Source of the DNA: Candidatus Kaiserbacteria bacterium
Lineage (GTDB): Bacteria; Patescibacteria; Paceibacteria; UBA9973; UBA2103
Assembly (NCBI GenBank): GCA_016182485.1
Contig: JACPGH010000003.1
Span: 62,001-126,000, forward strand
DNA: 64,000 bases
Reading direction: 5' to 3'
The notes beneath the pieces were generated by a model that was given only the letters and a program-made list of their open reading frames with translations, ran no database searches and was not told the origin of the DNA. Within the stretch, counting starts at the first letter, position 1, and every line of letters starts with the position of its first letter. This document shows, in pieces, positions 1-8,581 of the stretch. Made by a program: the position numbers and the translations under genes.

Positions 1-767
1 CGGGGCTCTCGGTCGGCTCTTCGGTCGCATTCGCTATCGCGCTCGGCGGCGGCGGCAAGCGCATGAAGCTCGCCGATATGGACCGGTTGGCGCTTTCCAA
101 TACCAATCGTATTCTCGCCGGCGCCGACCGGCTCGGGATGCTGAAGGTAGAGATGGCCGCGCGCACGATCTACGAGATCAATCCGTATGCCGAGCTCGAG
201 CTGCATCCGGAAGGTCTAACATCGGAAAATATCGAAGCTTTTTTCGAAGGACTTGATATCGTTGTGGACGAGATTGATAACTTGGCAGTGAAGTATCTTA
301 TCCGCGAGCAGGCAAAGAAGCGAAAGATTGCGGTCGTTATGGCCGCGGACAACGGTGACAACGCGGTCGTGGACGTCGAACGTTATGATCTTGACCCGCA
401 GCCTGAGTTTTTCCACGGGCGCATGGGAGAGGTCTCCTACGAGATGCTCAAGGGACTCGATAAATTCGGCATCGGGAAGATGATCACCAAACACGTCGGA
501 CCGGAGAATGTCACGGAGCGCATGCAGCAGTCGCTCACCGAAATGGGGAAGACGATCGTCTCGTGGCCGCAGCTTGGCGGCGCCGCCATGGTAAACGGCG
601 CGGCGGTCGCGTATTGCGTACGCAAAATTCTGAACAGGCAGCCGCTCGAATCGAACCGCGCGCTCGTCTCGCTCGATGAAAAGCTCGTGCCCGACTATCA
701 CGCGCCCGAGGCCGTCGCGCACCGGCAGCAAATCTCCGCGGATTTCGCAAGAGGTTTCGGGCTATGA
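1..767 (+). CDS. ThiF/E1-like adenylyltransferase-fold protein, 5' truncated by window edge
   Basis: The reading frame is open from the first bases of the window, so the gene starts upstream; the ATG at 63 is internal. The visible start encodes a glycine-rich nucleotide loop (GLSVGSSVAFAIALGGGG) followed by KLADMDRLALSNTNRI, the usual ThiF/MoeB/E1 pattern with Asp and Asn-rich ATP contacts. A second Asp-rich strand (VVDEIDNL) follows. Enzymes of this fold adenylate a carboxylate, typically a C-terminal Gly of a small protein or peptide; the substrate here is unknown. An S9 peptidase and an Acg-type nitroreductase follow on the same strand. ThiF and nitroreductase domains are fused in the mycobacterial Rv1355c family, so the pairing is probably functional. 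Fold assignment is firm; function is inferred. Confidence 0.8.
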   Translation, partial: GLSVGSSVAFAIALGGGGKRMKLADMDRLALSNTNRILAGADRLGMLKVEMAARTIYEINPYAELELHPEGLTSENIEAFFEGLDIVVDEIDNLAVKYLIREQAKKRKIAVVMAADNGDNAVVDVERYDLDPQPEFFHGRMGEVSYEMLKGLDKFGIGKMITKHVGPENVTERMQQSLTEMGKTIVSWPQLGGAAMVNGAAVAYCVRKILNRQPLESNRALVSLDEKLVPDYHAPEAVAHRQQISADFARGFGL

Positions 768-798
768 TTGGCTTTCAAGTCTATTCCCGTGGGGAACG

Positions 799-2613
799 AT
801 GAGTACGGAATACATCATAAGAGACTTCTTGGAAGTCAGATCTGCTGGAGGCGCGAGTTTTAGTCCTGACGGTACGCGGGTTGCGTATCAGAGTAACGTT
901 ACTGGCACATCCCAAGTTTTTCTTGTGCCTGCTGAAGGAGGAGAGCCCGAACAGCTTACAGATTTTCAAGACTCAGTTTCTTTCGCGCGGTTCTCTCCGA
1001 CTGAGGATGTGCTCATCTTTGGGAAGGCCGAAGGCGGCAACGAGCAGACGCAATTGTATTTGCTAGATCTCGCTACCCGGCAAATCACCGAAATCACCGC
1101 AAGGCCCAATGTAAGGCATGACTTTGGAGGATGGTCCCGAGACGGGAAGAGCATATGTTTCGCTTCGAATGAAAGAAATGGGAAGGATTTCGACGTGTAC
1201 GTCATGGATATTAATACGCTCGAAACGCGCTGCATCTTCGATGGGGGAGAATGGTGCGCCGCAGAAGGATTCTCTCCACAGGCCACATACGTAGTTGTAC
1301 GGAAGAAGCATTCAAATTCGAATACGGACTTGTATCTTTGCCATCTTGAGACAGGCACTGTCGACCACATCACTCCGCATGATGGGAATGTATTTTACGC
1401 AGGATCGTTTTGGCTCCCCGATGAATCCGCTTTCTTTTTTGTGCAGGATCACGCTAGAGAATTCAAGGGTCTTGCTCGCTATTCGCTCGCTGAAAGGAAA
1501 TCCCAATATGTCCTTTCTCCGGATTGGGACGTCGAAGGTGTCGCCATAGATCGGATCGGCAAGAATATCGCTGTCACGGTAAACGAGGATGGATACGAAC
1601 GGGTGACTATATATGACGCAATAAGATTCGAGCCTCGCCCGTATCATCTGCCCGCAGGCAATGTCTACCAGACCAGATTTTCTGAAAGCGGTTCGCAAAT
1701 CGCGTTTAGTTTAGGCGACTCGCGCCGAACGTCGGACGTATGGATACATAGCTTGGAAACAGGAGAATCACGTCAGCTCACGCATAGTCGCCAGGGCGTT
1801 CCGCCTGAAGCGATGGTTGAGCCAGAACTCATCCGCTTCGCGTCTTTCGACGGGCTCCCAGTCCCAGCTTTCGTTTACAGGCCGAAGGGAATCAAGCCTG
1901 GAATGAAGGTTCCGGTGGTTATTAATATCCATGGCGGTCCCGAAGAGCAGTATCAGCCGGCATATCACCCAGTGATGCAGTACCTGGTGCACAGCGGATA
2001 TACGGTGATCGCGCCGAACGTGCGAGGCAGTTCGGGCTACGGGAAGTCATATATGGCGCTCGATGATGTGGAGAAACGTCTGGATTCGGTGAAGGATGTC
2101 ATTGCGCTGCGGGAATATGTTACGGGCATATCTGATATGGATACCAAGAAGATAGCCTTGTATGGAGCAAGCTACGGCGGATTTATGGTTCTCGCATGCA
2201 TGGCGTTCTATCCGCGACTCTGGGCTGCGGGAGTGAATATAGTAGGCATCGTAAATTTTGTCACCTTCCTTGAGAACACGGCCGTATATCGCCGAGCCCT
2301 GCGGGAAGCCGAATACGGCTCGTTAGAAAACGATAGGGAGCTTTTAAGAAAAATCTCTCCTATACACTCGATCGAGAAAATTGAAGTGCCATTATTATTA
2401 ATACATGGCGAGAATGATCCGAGGGTCCCGCTTTCCGAGGCAAAGCAAGTGGTTGAAAGACTTAAGGAGGCTGGAAGGCACGTTGAATTGCTTACCTATC
2501 CGGATGAGGGGCACGGAATCGTTAAGCTCCAGAACAGGCTTGATGCGTATCCAAAGGCCGTCGAGTTCTTAAATAAGGCGCTGGCATATCAACCAAGCAA
2601 TGAGACCAGATAG
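799..2613 (+). CDS. S9 family (prolyl oligopeptidase-like) serine peptidase
   Basis: A 604-aa protein with a WD40-like/beta-propeller N-terminal half (repeated SPDG, SRDG and TDFQDS blades) and an alpha/beta-hydrolase C-terminal half. The catalytic triad is visible: Ser458 in GASYGG, Asp540 in GENDPRVP and His572 in DEGHG. The family cleaves short peptides or acylated peptides. I placed the start at the ATG at 799, after GGGGAA, because the 41-residue extension from an upstream start overlaps the ThiF gene and looks non-coding. No signal peptide is seen, so it is probably cytoplasmic. It sits between the ThiF-like and nitroreductase genes with gaps of 31 and 46 nt, suggesting one transcription unit acting on a peptide. 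Confidence 0.93.
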   Translation: MSTEYIIRDFLEVRSAGGASFSPDGTRVAYQSNVTGTSQVFLVPAEGGEPEQLTDFQDSVSFARFSPTEDVLIFGKAEGGNEQTQLYLLDLATRQITEITARPNVRHDFGGWSRDGKSICFASNERNGKDFDVYVMDINTLETRCIFDGGEWCAAEGFSPQATYVVVRKKHSNSNTDLYLCHLETGTVDHITPHDGNVFYAGSFWLPDESAFFFVQDHAREFKGLARYSLAERKSQYVLSPDWDVEGVAIDRIGKNIAVTVNEDGYERVTIYDAIRFEPRPYHLPAGNVYQTRFSESGSQIAFSLGDSRRTSDVWIHSLETGESRQLTHSRQGVPPEAMVEPELIRFASFDGLPVPAFVYRPKGIKPGMKVPVVINIHGGPEEQYQPAYHPVMQYLVHSGYTVIAPNVRGSSGYGKSYMALDDVEKRLDSVKDVIALREYVTGISDMDTKKIALYGASYGGFMVLACMAFYPRLWAAGVNIVGIVNFVTFLENTAVYRRALREAEYGSLENDRELLRKISPIHSIEKIEVPLLLIHGENDPRVPLSEAKQVVERLKEAGRHVELLTYPDEGHGIVKLQNRLDAYPKAVEFLNKALAYQPSNETR

Positions 2614-2659
2614 GAATCATATCGAATCTCTACGTTTTCTTATCATGTAAGATTCACTC

Positions 2660-3745
2660 ATGATCCACGGCCTATCTTCTGAATTAGAACGAATCTTGGC
2701 AGCGGGGAATAGTGCGCCTTCAGGCGAGAACTGCCAGCCATGGCGTTTTGTCGTGCGTCCAGGTCTTAGTGAAATTGAAATCCATCTTCTGCCCGAGCGC
2801 GACCAGTCGCCCTATAGCTGGGGCCAGCGCGCTTCCTATCTCGCGAACGGAGCGGCGATAGAGAATATGGCCATAGCCGCTTCAAGCGAAGGGTATCGAA
2901 CCGAAGTGCGGTATTTCCCTCGGGAGGAGGATGAATGGCACGTCGCAACGCTGGCGCTCGCAAAAGACCCGACCATTAAACCTGACGCGCTCGCTTCATT
3001 CATTGGGACGCGCGTCTCGAATCGGAAAGTGTACGAGAAGAAACCTCTCGCGCGCGAGGAGCGTGCGGCGTTTCTCGATGCAGCTGCGAACGGGTACGGT
3101 GAATTCGCGCTCACCGAGGCGCCTGCAGACGTTGAGCGGCTCGGGCGCGTCGGCTCGACAAATGAAGAAGTGATGTTGGCGAATCATTTACTTCACAGCT
3201 TCTTCTTTAGTCACGTGAATTGGACCGAGGCAGAAGATAGGGAGAAAAAAGTCGGTTTTTATATAAAGACGCTCGAGTTGCCGCCGCCAGCGGAGGCGAT
3301 GTTCAAACTTTTCAGGCATTGGACGATCATGCGCATTTTCAATGCGCTCGGATTCAATCGCCTCGTAGCGAAACAAAATGCCGCGGTGAATGCCGCTGCC
3401 TCGGCGATGGGCGCTCTCATGCTTGCCGAGACCGATCCGCTCGATTTCGTAAAGGCAGGCCGGACTATAGAGCGGCTGTGGCTCACCGCTACCGCTCTCG
3501 GACTCTCTCTTCAACCGCTCACTGGCATCCTCTTCTTTAAATTAAAGCTCGATGCGGGCGAACACGCCGTCTTCTCGCCAGTTCAGCAAAAGCGCATATC
3601 CGACGCGTACCAGGACGTTGCCCGTATATTCAGCGCAGATGGAAAGCACATCGCCTTTATGGTCCGCCTAGGCCGCGGGGCCGCACCCTCGGCTCAGGCA
3701 ATCCGCTTCCCGCTCGCGGAAGTCGTAGATATTCCAAGTAAATGA
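2660..3745 (+). CDS. Acg/Rv1355c-type nitroreductase-fold FMN oxidoreductase
   Basis: A 361-aa protein with the N-terminal nitroreductase signature SAPSGENCQPWRF, where FMN-binding residues lie. A second half carries AMGALMLAETD and TALGLSLQPLTG, as in nitroreductases with two fused half-domains (Acg-like). Such proteins bind FMN and may reduce or sequester it; for most the substrate is unknown. It follows the S9 peptidase by 46 nt, and the next gene begins 1 nt after its stop, so the four genes from the ThiF-like gene onward are probably co-transcribed. The association with a ThiF domain parallels the fused Rv1355c protein. Family is confident; reaction is not. Confidence 0.85.
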   Translation: MIHGLSSELERILAAGNSAPSGENCQPWRFVVRPGLSEIEIHLLPERDQSPYSWGQRASYLANGAAIENMAIAASSEGYRTEVRYFPREEDEWHVATLALAKDPTIKPDALASFIGTRVSNRKVYEKKPLAREERAAFLDAAANGYGEFALTEAPADVERLGRVGSTNEEVMLANHLLHSFFFSHVNWTEAEDREKKVGFYIKTLELPPPAEAMFKLFRHWTIMRIFNALGFNRLVAKQNAAVNAAASAMGALMLAETDPLDFVKAGRTIERLWLTATALGLSLQPLTGILFFKLKLDAGEHAVFSPVQQKRISDAYQDVARIFSADGKHIAFMVRLGRGAAPSAQAIRFPLAEVVDIPSK

Positions 3746-3746
3746 C

Positions 3747-4370
3747 GTGACAAATATTTTCCCTAAAATTAATATCAAATATAACCGATTCCTGGATCCG
3801 ATCTTTATTTTCTACTGTCAGAACAACCCAGAACTAAAGGAGCGCGGATGGAATGACTGGAAACCACCAGAAGCACCGGTGGTGTTGGACCGAGTGGAGA
3901 AATACAAAGCCGAGTGGGCAAAGGACGGAGGCGAGATCATCAAGAATGTATGCACCGTGCTCGGGCTCAGTTTTCAACGAAATATCATTGACGTTCATAT
4001 TGTCAGTGGCTCTTCTCGCGGATTTAGCGAACCAATAATACTAAAGAGCGGTTTTTCGCCCAAGGAATTTGTAGATACGCTTGTCCACGAGCTAATACAC
4101 GCTTTGCTTCAGGATAATATTGAACGGGTACCTGTCCGGATCTTATCTGATCTGTTTCCAGACGAATCAACCCTGACGAGAAACCATATAATAACTCACG
4201 CTGTCCTCAAGCATGTCTATATCGATATTCTAAAAGATAAGTCGCGGTTGGCTGAAAATATAGAGAGGTCCTCAAACGCCGATTCGCCGAGCTACAATCG
4301 CGCATGGGAGATCGTAGACGAAAGAGGGTATCTGCACTTAATTAACGAGTTTAGAAAAAAGTATCAGTAA
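3747..4370 (+). CDS. Putative zinc metallopeptidase-like protein (HELIH)
   Basis: A 207-aa protein of no family I can name. It carries LVHELIHALL, an HExxH motif typical of zincin peptidases, at about residue 118. A second His-rich helix (NHIITHAVLKHVYIDIL) could supply the third zinc ligand. There is no signal peptide or TM segment. It starts 1 nt after the nitroreductase stop, so it belongs to that operon. Its 3' end overlaps the convergent gene at 4351-5079 by 20 nt, and that gene also encodes an HExxH protein. Peptidase activity is inferred from the motif alone; it could equally be an inactive or non-proteolytic zinc protein. Confidence 0.7.
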   Translation: MTNIFPKINIKYNRFLDPIFIFYCQNNPELKERGWNDWKPPEAPVVLDRVEKYKAEWAKDGGEIIKNVCTVLGLSFQRNIIDVHIVSGSSRGFSEPIILKSGFSPKEFVDTLVHELIHALLQDNIERVPVRILSDLFPDESTLTRNHIITHAVLKHVYIDILKDKSRLAENIERSSNADSPSYNRAWEIVDERGYLHLINEFRKKYQ

Positions 4371-5079
4371 AATCGGTTTCTGCAATAGAAATGTCTTTCC
4401 GGTATACCGCGTTAAATATATTTTTGTTCTGCTCTCCCGAGAGTTTCCGATTCGTTCTTTTGTATAGTTCTTCGAATTTTGGCCTGCCGAATGTTGAGAT
4501 CAAGTATGCAGCAAACGCTCCCGCAAGGCTGTAAAAATAAATCGCACGCTCATCACTCGTCTCCAACCAGGCTTCATGGCGCATGAAGGTCGCGATAGGG
4601 GGATATACATTCTTTTCCATACCTCCGCGAACATATTCCATATGGGGTTTGCCATCCCACGCATGCCCAACCATCCACTCGGCCAATCCTTCTTGCAGGA
4701 ATCCTATGGAAAGGCCCCAGGGCAATGATAGGAGATGCGTATCTTCGTGAGGTCCGATAACGCGATCTTTCTCGGTATACAGAGCATGGATCGAGAAATC
4801 TTCATAGATTGACTGCGCGAACCAGGGACTACCCATAAGTTGTTCCTTAGTTCTTGAATCCGGGTAGAGGTAATAGAATATCTTTTTCTCAGGGGCGGCC
4901 AATCCGAGAAACTGGAGTATCTTACGAAAATATTCCTCTTGGACAATGATGATCCGTTCGATTTCTTTTTCTGCAAGACTGTCTTTGAAAAAACAAAATC
5001 GATAATGTGTCGAATCCCGTGTTTCCCATGCCGCGTCCTTGAAGGCAGTGCTATAGCCAGGCAGGTGCTGTTTACCCAT
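4351..5079 (-). CDS. Putative gluzincin (peptidase MA-like), HEDTH...EGLAE
   Basis: A 242-aa protein. PHEDTHLL (HExxH) is followed about 20 residues later by LQEGLAEWM, the spacing expected for a gluzincin whose third zinc ligand is a Glu. A large aromatic-rich C-terminal region follows. No signal peptide is seen. The start overlaps the end of the upstream Nudix gene by 8 nt, suggesting translational coupling, and its 3' end overlaps the convergent HELIH gene. It is the second of three HExxH proteins within 2.5 kb. The zinc site is a strong motif match; substrate and localisation are unknown. Confidence 0.72.
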   Translation of the reverse strand: MGKQHLPGYSTAFKDAAWETRDSTHYRFCFFKDSLAEKEIERIIIVQEEYFRKILQFLGLAAPEKKIFYYLYPDSRTKEQLMGSPWFAQSIYEDFSIHALYTEKDRVIGPHEDTHLLSLPWGLSIGFLQEGLAEWMVGHAWDGKPHMEYVRGGMEKNVYPPIATFMRHEAWLETSDERAIYFYSLAGAFAAYLISTFGRPKFEELYKRTNRKLSGEQNKNIFNAVYRKDISIAETDFTDTFF

Positions 5080-5572
5080 GACCCATTTTGGCCCCGATCT
5101 GCAAGGCCCGGCGCATTAGGTGGTCGCCGATCTCGCCCCAGTCAAAATATCGCCTGTAATCCTGCGGGTCGATGAGTTTAACTTCGGTAATATCGCCGTC
5201 AGGGTCTTGCAGGAAGGGGCCGTAAGGTTCGACGAGGCAGACGGAACGCGTCTGCGAAACTACCCGGCCGGGCTCGAATATGTCCTGGAAGCCGATAAAT
5301 CGCTGTTGCAGTACTCGCATATTGGTCTCTTCTTTTACTTCCCGCTCTACCGCGTCGCGCAGGAGCTCGCCCTCTTCAACGCCGCCACCGGGCAGCGTCC
5401 AATAATGTTTGCTCGGCGCGTACACGACTACCATTTTGTCCTTGTGGAAGCAATAGGCATGCACGCCGCTGACTCTCCTATGACTTTCAATATCTTCTTC
5501 GTTCTCTATGTCTCGATAGATTACCTTTAGAACTTGGCCCGCCCGGTTTGTCAGTGTGGATTGTATCTCCAT
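5072..5572 (-). CDS. Nudix hydrolase
   Basis: A 166-aa protein with a complete Nudix box, GGGVEEGELLRDAVEREVKEE, giving the metal-binding REVKEE helix. The family cleaves nucleoside diphosphates linked to another moiety; the substrate cannot be read from the sequence. I chose the ATG at 5572 over a TTG at 5584, which would add four residues. The 3' end overlaps the downstream peptidase-like gene by 8 nt, and the upstream HExxH gene ends 20 nt before the start, so the three minus-strand genes form one operon. Confidence 0.9.
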   Translation of the reverse strand: MEIQSTLTNRAGQVLKVIYRDIENEEDIESHRRVSGVHAYCFHKDKMVVVYAPSKHYWTLPGGGVEEGELLRDAVEREVKEETNMRVLQQRFIGFQDIFEPGRVVSQTRSVCLVEPYGPFLQDPDGDITEVKLIDPQDYRRYFDWGEIGDHLMRRALQIGAKMGHG

Positions 5573-5592
5573 AACACTTATCAATTAGTATC

Positions 5593-6219
5593 CTAATAGT
5601 TTTTTACTCCTATCGCCTTAGCTATCGTTTTTATGTCCGGGAACGACGATTCGTATGCCGGATCAACTGCCGCGACCGCGCTCGCAGGCGCCTTCTGCAT
5701 CATTTTCTTGCCCGGGAAATAGCGCTCGACGAGCAGGTCGACGAGGCGCTCCTTATGCCAGTGCGGAACACCGAAGGCCTTTATGTACGTATCTATTGCC
5801 ATATGCACTATCTCGTGTGCGGCTACGGCGGCAGATTTTTCTATGTTCTCCGCCATACGCAGGACGATCAGCGAGCGAGCTGGGTTGTATCCTCCGCCGG
5901 TGCCGTACTTGGTAAGTACGATCTCATACGCGTCCTTCAGATCGAAGGACGACACTTTCTTCATCTCCGCGAATCCTGGCTGAAATGCTGGCCAAACTGC
6001 GAGCAGTTGCTGTGCGTAGGCGCTATATGCATCTAAGTCGTACTCTTTCCGCACCGCATTCGCTACGTCTTCATCGGTAGAGTCTTTAGTCACGCCGGAG
6101 GGCAAGCGGATATTCTCTGCCGGATATCCCATTTGCAGGTACCAATCGTACTTGCGGACGACCCCGCGTACGGTCGAAATCTCAGCCTCAAGTGAATGGT
6201 TGATGGTGGCCGTAATCAT
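5593..6219 (-). CDS. Putative zinc metallopeptidase-like protein (HEIVH)
   Basis: A 208-aa protein whose only recognisable feature is AAHEIVHMAID, an HExxH motif, followed about 20 residues later by HWHKERLVDLLVERYF, where a His or Glu could complete a zinc site. The N-terminal half is helical with no family signature. No signal peptide is visible. It is first in a minus-strand operon with a Nudix hydrolase and another HExxH protein. It differs in sequence from the other two HExxH proteins nearby, so they are not simple tandem duplicates. Function beyond probable zinc binding is unknown. Confidence 0.65.
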   Translation of the reverse strand: MITATINHSLEAEISTVRGVVRKYDWYLQMGYPAENIRLPSGVTKDSTDEDVANAVRKEYDLDAYSAYAQQLLAVWPAFQPGFAEMKKVSSFDLKDAYEIVLTKYGTGGGYNPARSLIVLRMAENIEKSAAVAAHEIVHMAIDTYIKAFGVPHWHKERLVDLLVERYFPGKKMMQKAPASAVAAVDPAYESSFPDIKTIAKAIGVKNY

Positions 6220-6301
6220 GCTGTAATCAGCTCGGCAATAATCCTATTATCGTAGCATCGTCTGAAGATCCTCCGCTAATTTATCATCCGTACAACCATC
6301 T

Positions 6302-6330
6302 TTGACACCTTACTTAATATAAGGTACTGT
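6302..6330 (+). promoter_or_regulatory. Candidate promoter with internal inverted repeat
   Basis: TTGACA at 6302 is a perfect -35. A weak -10 (TACTGT) lies 17 nt on. The spacer holds the inverted repeat ACCTTA/TAAGGT (6307-6325), a plausible operator for the radical SAM gene. The -35 match is good, the -10 is poor. Confidence 0.4.
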
Positions 6331-6378
6331 CTCATTGGAAGAGTGGCACATTAAAGCAAGAAAAGAGGGGAAACTGAG

Positions 6379-7545
6379 ATGACAAGAAAGAAAGTTCTTA
6401 AACTACGGAGAGAGTGTTTTGGCGGAACTATCTTCGATATCACTTCAGGCAGAAGGGCGTATGTAGACCGGACTGAGTTTGAGCGCATCAAGTGCCATCG
6501 TGGCCTAGACGCGCACCTGATGGCGGAACTCGGCATGAACGGGTCCATTGATGTCACGACGCCAGCATGGATACCGGACTTCAACTTCAGTGCACCTGAT
6601 ACGGTCTTCTTTGAAGTCACCCGAGCATGCAACTTGCGCTGTAGCCATTGCCTCAATGCGTCGGGAGTTCGGTCCATGGATGAACTGACTCAGAAACAGC
6701 GTTTGTCGATGATCGACGACCTCGCGGAAACGGGTGTCCAAGAAATCAGGTTCACCGGTGGCGAGCCGATGATCCTCGATGGTCTCGGGGAATTGCTCGC
6801 ACGCGCCACCGCTCTCAACCTGAGAACCTCCATGGGAACCAACGCTGTGCTGGCTACGGAGAAGAACGTTCACAGGTTTGCGCGATTCCTTCACATGGCT
6901 ATCGTCAGTATAGATGGAATGGAAGATCGACATGACTCGATCCGAGGGCGCGGAGCTTTCAGAAGGACGATGGCTGGAATGGAGAATTTCCTGTCATATA
7001 GCATCAAGGTCAGGGTGAATACCGTCATCATGCGGTCAGGTATCCATGATACTGTCGCATTGGCGGAGCATCTCTACAACCGAGGCATCCCGCTCTTTGT
7101 CAGGAGGCTCGTGCCCTCAGGAAGGGCAACCGACATGTTGAGCGAGGTGCTGAATAAGGAAGAATACGAGCAGGTCTGCGTCCAGTTGAAGCCCTACCTC
7201 GCGGATCCGAGAGGACTGACTCAGGGACATTACCTGAATGAAAGAGCGCTGGAAACCAGGATACGTCTCCCATTCCGAAGAAGTAGCTGTAGCGCCGGTC
7301 ATAGAGGAATGGTGACACTGCCGAACGGAAATATGCAAACATGCGGCTTTCTCGGATCGCTTGGTGAACCATCGGTTGGGAAAGTACCGGACGAGTCTTT
7401 GGCGACCATATGGAAGAGGTTACTAGTCTCTAACCATATCGCATCGCTTGAAGATAATCTGGCCATCCATAACCAATACTCCACGGGCCCGTCCACGAAC
7501 TGTCTCGCGATCGCGCTCTCGTCACGAATATGTACGCCACCATAG
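6379..7545 (+). CDS. Radical SAM enzyme with SPASM-like C-terminus
   Basis: A 388-aa protein. Cys84, Cys88 and Cys91 form the CxxxCxxC [4Fe-4S]/SAM motif (CNLRCSHC), followed by the SAM-contacting GGEPM. Before the barrel is an ~80-residue region beginning FGGTIFDITSGRRAYVD, like the N-terminal segment of peptide-modifying radical SAM proteins. After the barrel, Cys304, Cys322, Cys375 and Cys385 suggest an auxiliary cluster, though the spacing is not that of a canonical SPASM domain. An AGGGGA Shine-Dalgarno sequence lies 8 nt before the ATG, unlike most genes here. A P-loop gene follows after 11 nt. A peptide-modification role is plausible, but no obvious precursor peptide was found nearby. 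Confidence 0.9.
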   Translation: MTRKKVLKLRRECFGGTIFDITSGRRAYVDRTEFERIKCHRGLDAHLMAELGMNGSIDVTTPAWIPDFNFSAPDTVFFEVTRACNLRCSHCLNASGVRSMDELTQKQRLSMIDDLAETGVQEIRFTGGEPMILDGLGELLARATALNLRTSMGTNAVLATEKNVHRFARFLHMAIVSIDGMEDRHDSIRGRGAFRRTMAGMENFLSYSIKVRVNTVIMRSGIHDTVALAEHLYNRGIPLFVRRLVPSGRATDMLSEVLNKEEYEQVCVQLKPYLADPRGLTQGHYLNERALETRIRLPFRRSSCSAGHRGMVTLPNGNMQTCGFLGSLGEPSVGKVPDESLATIWKRLLVSNHIASLEDNLAIHNQYSTGPSTNCLAIALSSRICTPP

Positions 7546-7556
7546 GAGAGTGAATC

Positions 7557-8096
7557 ATGATCGTCGGCCTAGTCGGCCTCCACGGCAGCGGCAAAAGTAA
7601 CTTGTCGAGCCTTCTCGAGAAGGAATTCGGTTGGGTCACAGTAAATAAGCGAGTAATCCTGGAGAGGGTCTTCTCGAGAGACTTTCCGTCGCCAGAGAAT
7701 CCCGAGTCAATCGACTGGTACCGCAGTATGTATAAATCATACGGCGTGTCGAGACTCATGGAACTTGTTCTCGGGGAGGTACCGAAAAATGCCAATGTGG
7801 TGCTTGACGCCATCCACAATCCCCGGGAGTGGTCAGTTGTCAAAAAAGAGTCTCCTTCTTCGATGCTTGTGGCTGTATTCTCGCCTCAGACCACTAGGGA
7901 TACACGGAATAGCCCACAAGACGCATGCCTTGACCAAAAGAGGGTTTCTTATTGGCATGACGGCGATAGCGAGCTGGAAGCGTGTCTGCTATCAGAGGTC
8001 GAGTGGGCCTTCACTGGAGTTCACCCCACAGAGTTGCTACGGGCTGAATGTGCAGAGTTCATAAAGTTCCTCAAAGCCTCTGGATGTGTTCGTTGA
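7557..8096 (+). CDS. P-loop NMP-kinase/dephospho-CoA kinase-like protein
   Basis: A 179-aa protein beginning MIVGLVGLHGSGKS, a Walker A motif within the first 15 residues. VVLDAIHNPREW resembles the strand and lid region of small nucleoside or CoA kinases. The family phosphorylates small metabolites using ATP; the substrate is unknown. AGGAG lies 8 nt before the ATG. It follows the radical SAM gene by 11 nt and is followed by a strong hairpin terminator, so the two genes form a self-contained operon. Confidence 0.8.
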   Translation: MIVGLVGLHGSGKSNLSSLLEKEFGWVTVNKRVILERVFSRDFPSPENPESIDWYRSMYKSYGVSRLMELVLGEVPKNANVVLDAIHNPREWSVVKKESPSSMLVAVFSPQTTRDTRNSPQDACLDQKRVSYWHDGDSELEACLLSEVEWAFTGVHPTELLRAECAEFIKFLKASGCVR

Positions 8097-8106
8097 CCTC
8101 ACAACT

Positions 8107-8138
8107 AACCCCTTGGTACACTATTGTACCAAGGGGTT
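8107..8138 (+). terminator. Rho-independent terminator
   Basis: A perfect 14-bp stem (AACCCCTTGGTACA and its complement) with a CTAT loop is followed by CGCAATTTTT. It ends the radical SAM/kinase operon and lies just before the Nudix ATG at 8153, which rules out longer versions of that gene. Confidence 0.88.
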
Positions 8139-8152
8139 CGCAATTTTTGTAC

Positions 8153-8581
8153 ATGCCTGGTACCCAAGAACAAGCTCGAGAACAAGTGAAGAAGGCTGGC
8201 GCGATAGTTCTGCGTCCTGATTATTCTGCGCAGATAGTCCTTGTATATAGGGCGAAAGAAAGGGACTGGTCCTTTCCAAAGGGACATGTTGAGGAAGGCG
8301 AGACTCCTTTGGCCGCTTGCCTGAGAGAAGTTAAGGAAGAAACAGGGCTAGATGTAGATGTCCTGACCCAATTGCCAGATAACACGTACATTCATAAAAC
8401 AGGAAATAGAATCACGACCCACATGTACCTTGTGCGATCAAAAGGAGATGACATTATTGCCGAACATCCAGAAGATAAAATCGAATGGGTCAATATGCGA
8501 GAGGTTACAGATCGATTCGCCTACGATAATCTGAAGGCTTATTTTAAAGATATTTTGCCAATTATAGAGCGAGCGGCATGA
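8153..8581 (+). CDS. Nudix hydrolase
   Basis: A 142-aa protein with a canonical Nudix box, GHVEEGETPLAACLREVKEE, and the preceding SFPKGHVEEGE typical of the diadenosine tetraphosphate/MutT-like branch. It probably hydrolyses a nucleoside polyphosphate or a dinucleotide. I chose the ATG at 8153 because earlier in-frame starts would translate through the terminator hairpin. No clear Shine-Dalgarno sequence is seen. The 3' end overlaps the convergent ATP-grasp gene by 20 nt. Confidence 0.9.
   Translation: MPGTQEQAREQVKKAGAIVLRPDYSAQIVLVYRAKERDWSFPKGHVEEGETPLAACLREVKEETGLDVDVLTQLPDNTYIHKTGNRITTHMYLVRSKGDDIIAEHPEDKIEWVNMREVTDRFAYDNLKAYFKDILPIIERAA

Noticed and set aside
676..798. N-terminal extension of the S9 peptidase
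   Set aside because: It overlaps the ThiF-like gene in another frame and lacks family sequence; the ATG at 799 gives a normal protein.
8048..8152. Extended Nudix start upstream of 8153
   Set aside because: It would translate through a perfect terminator hairpin and the end of the kinase gene.
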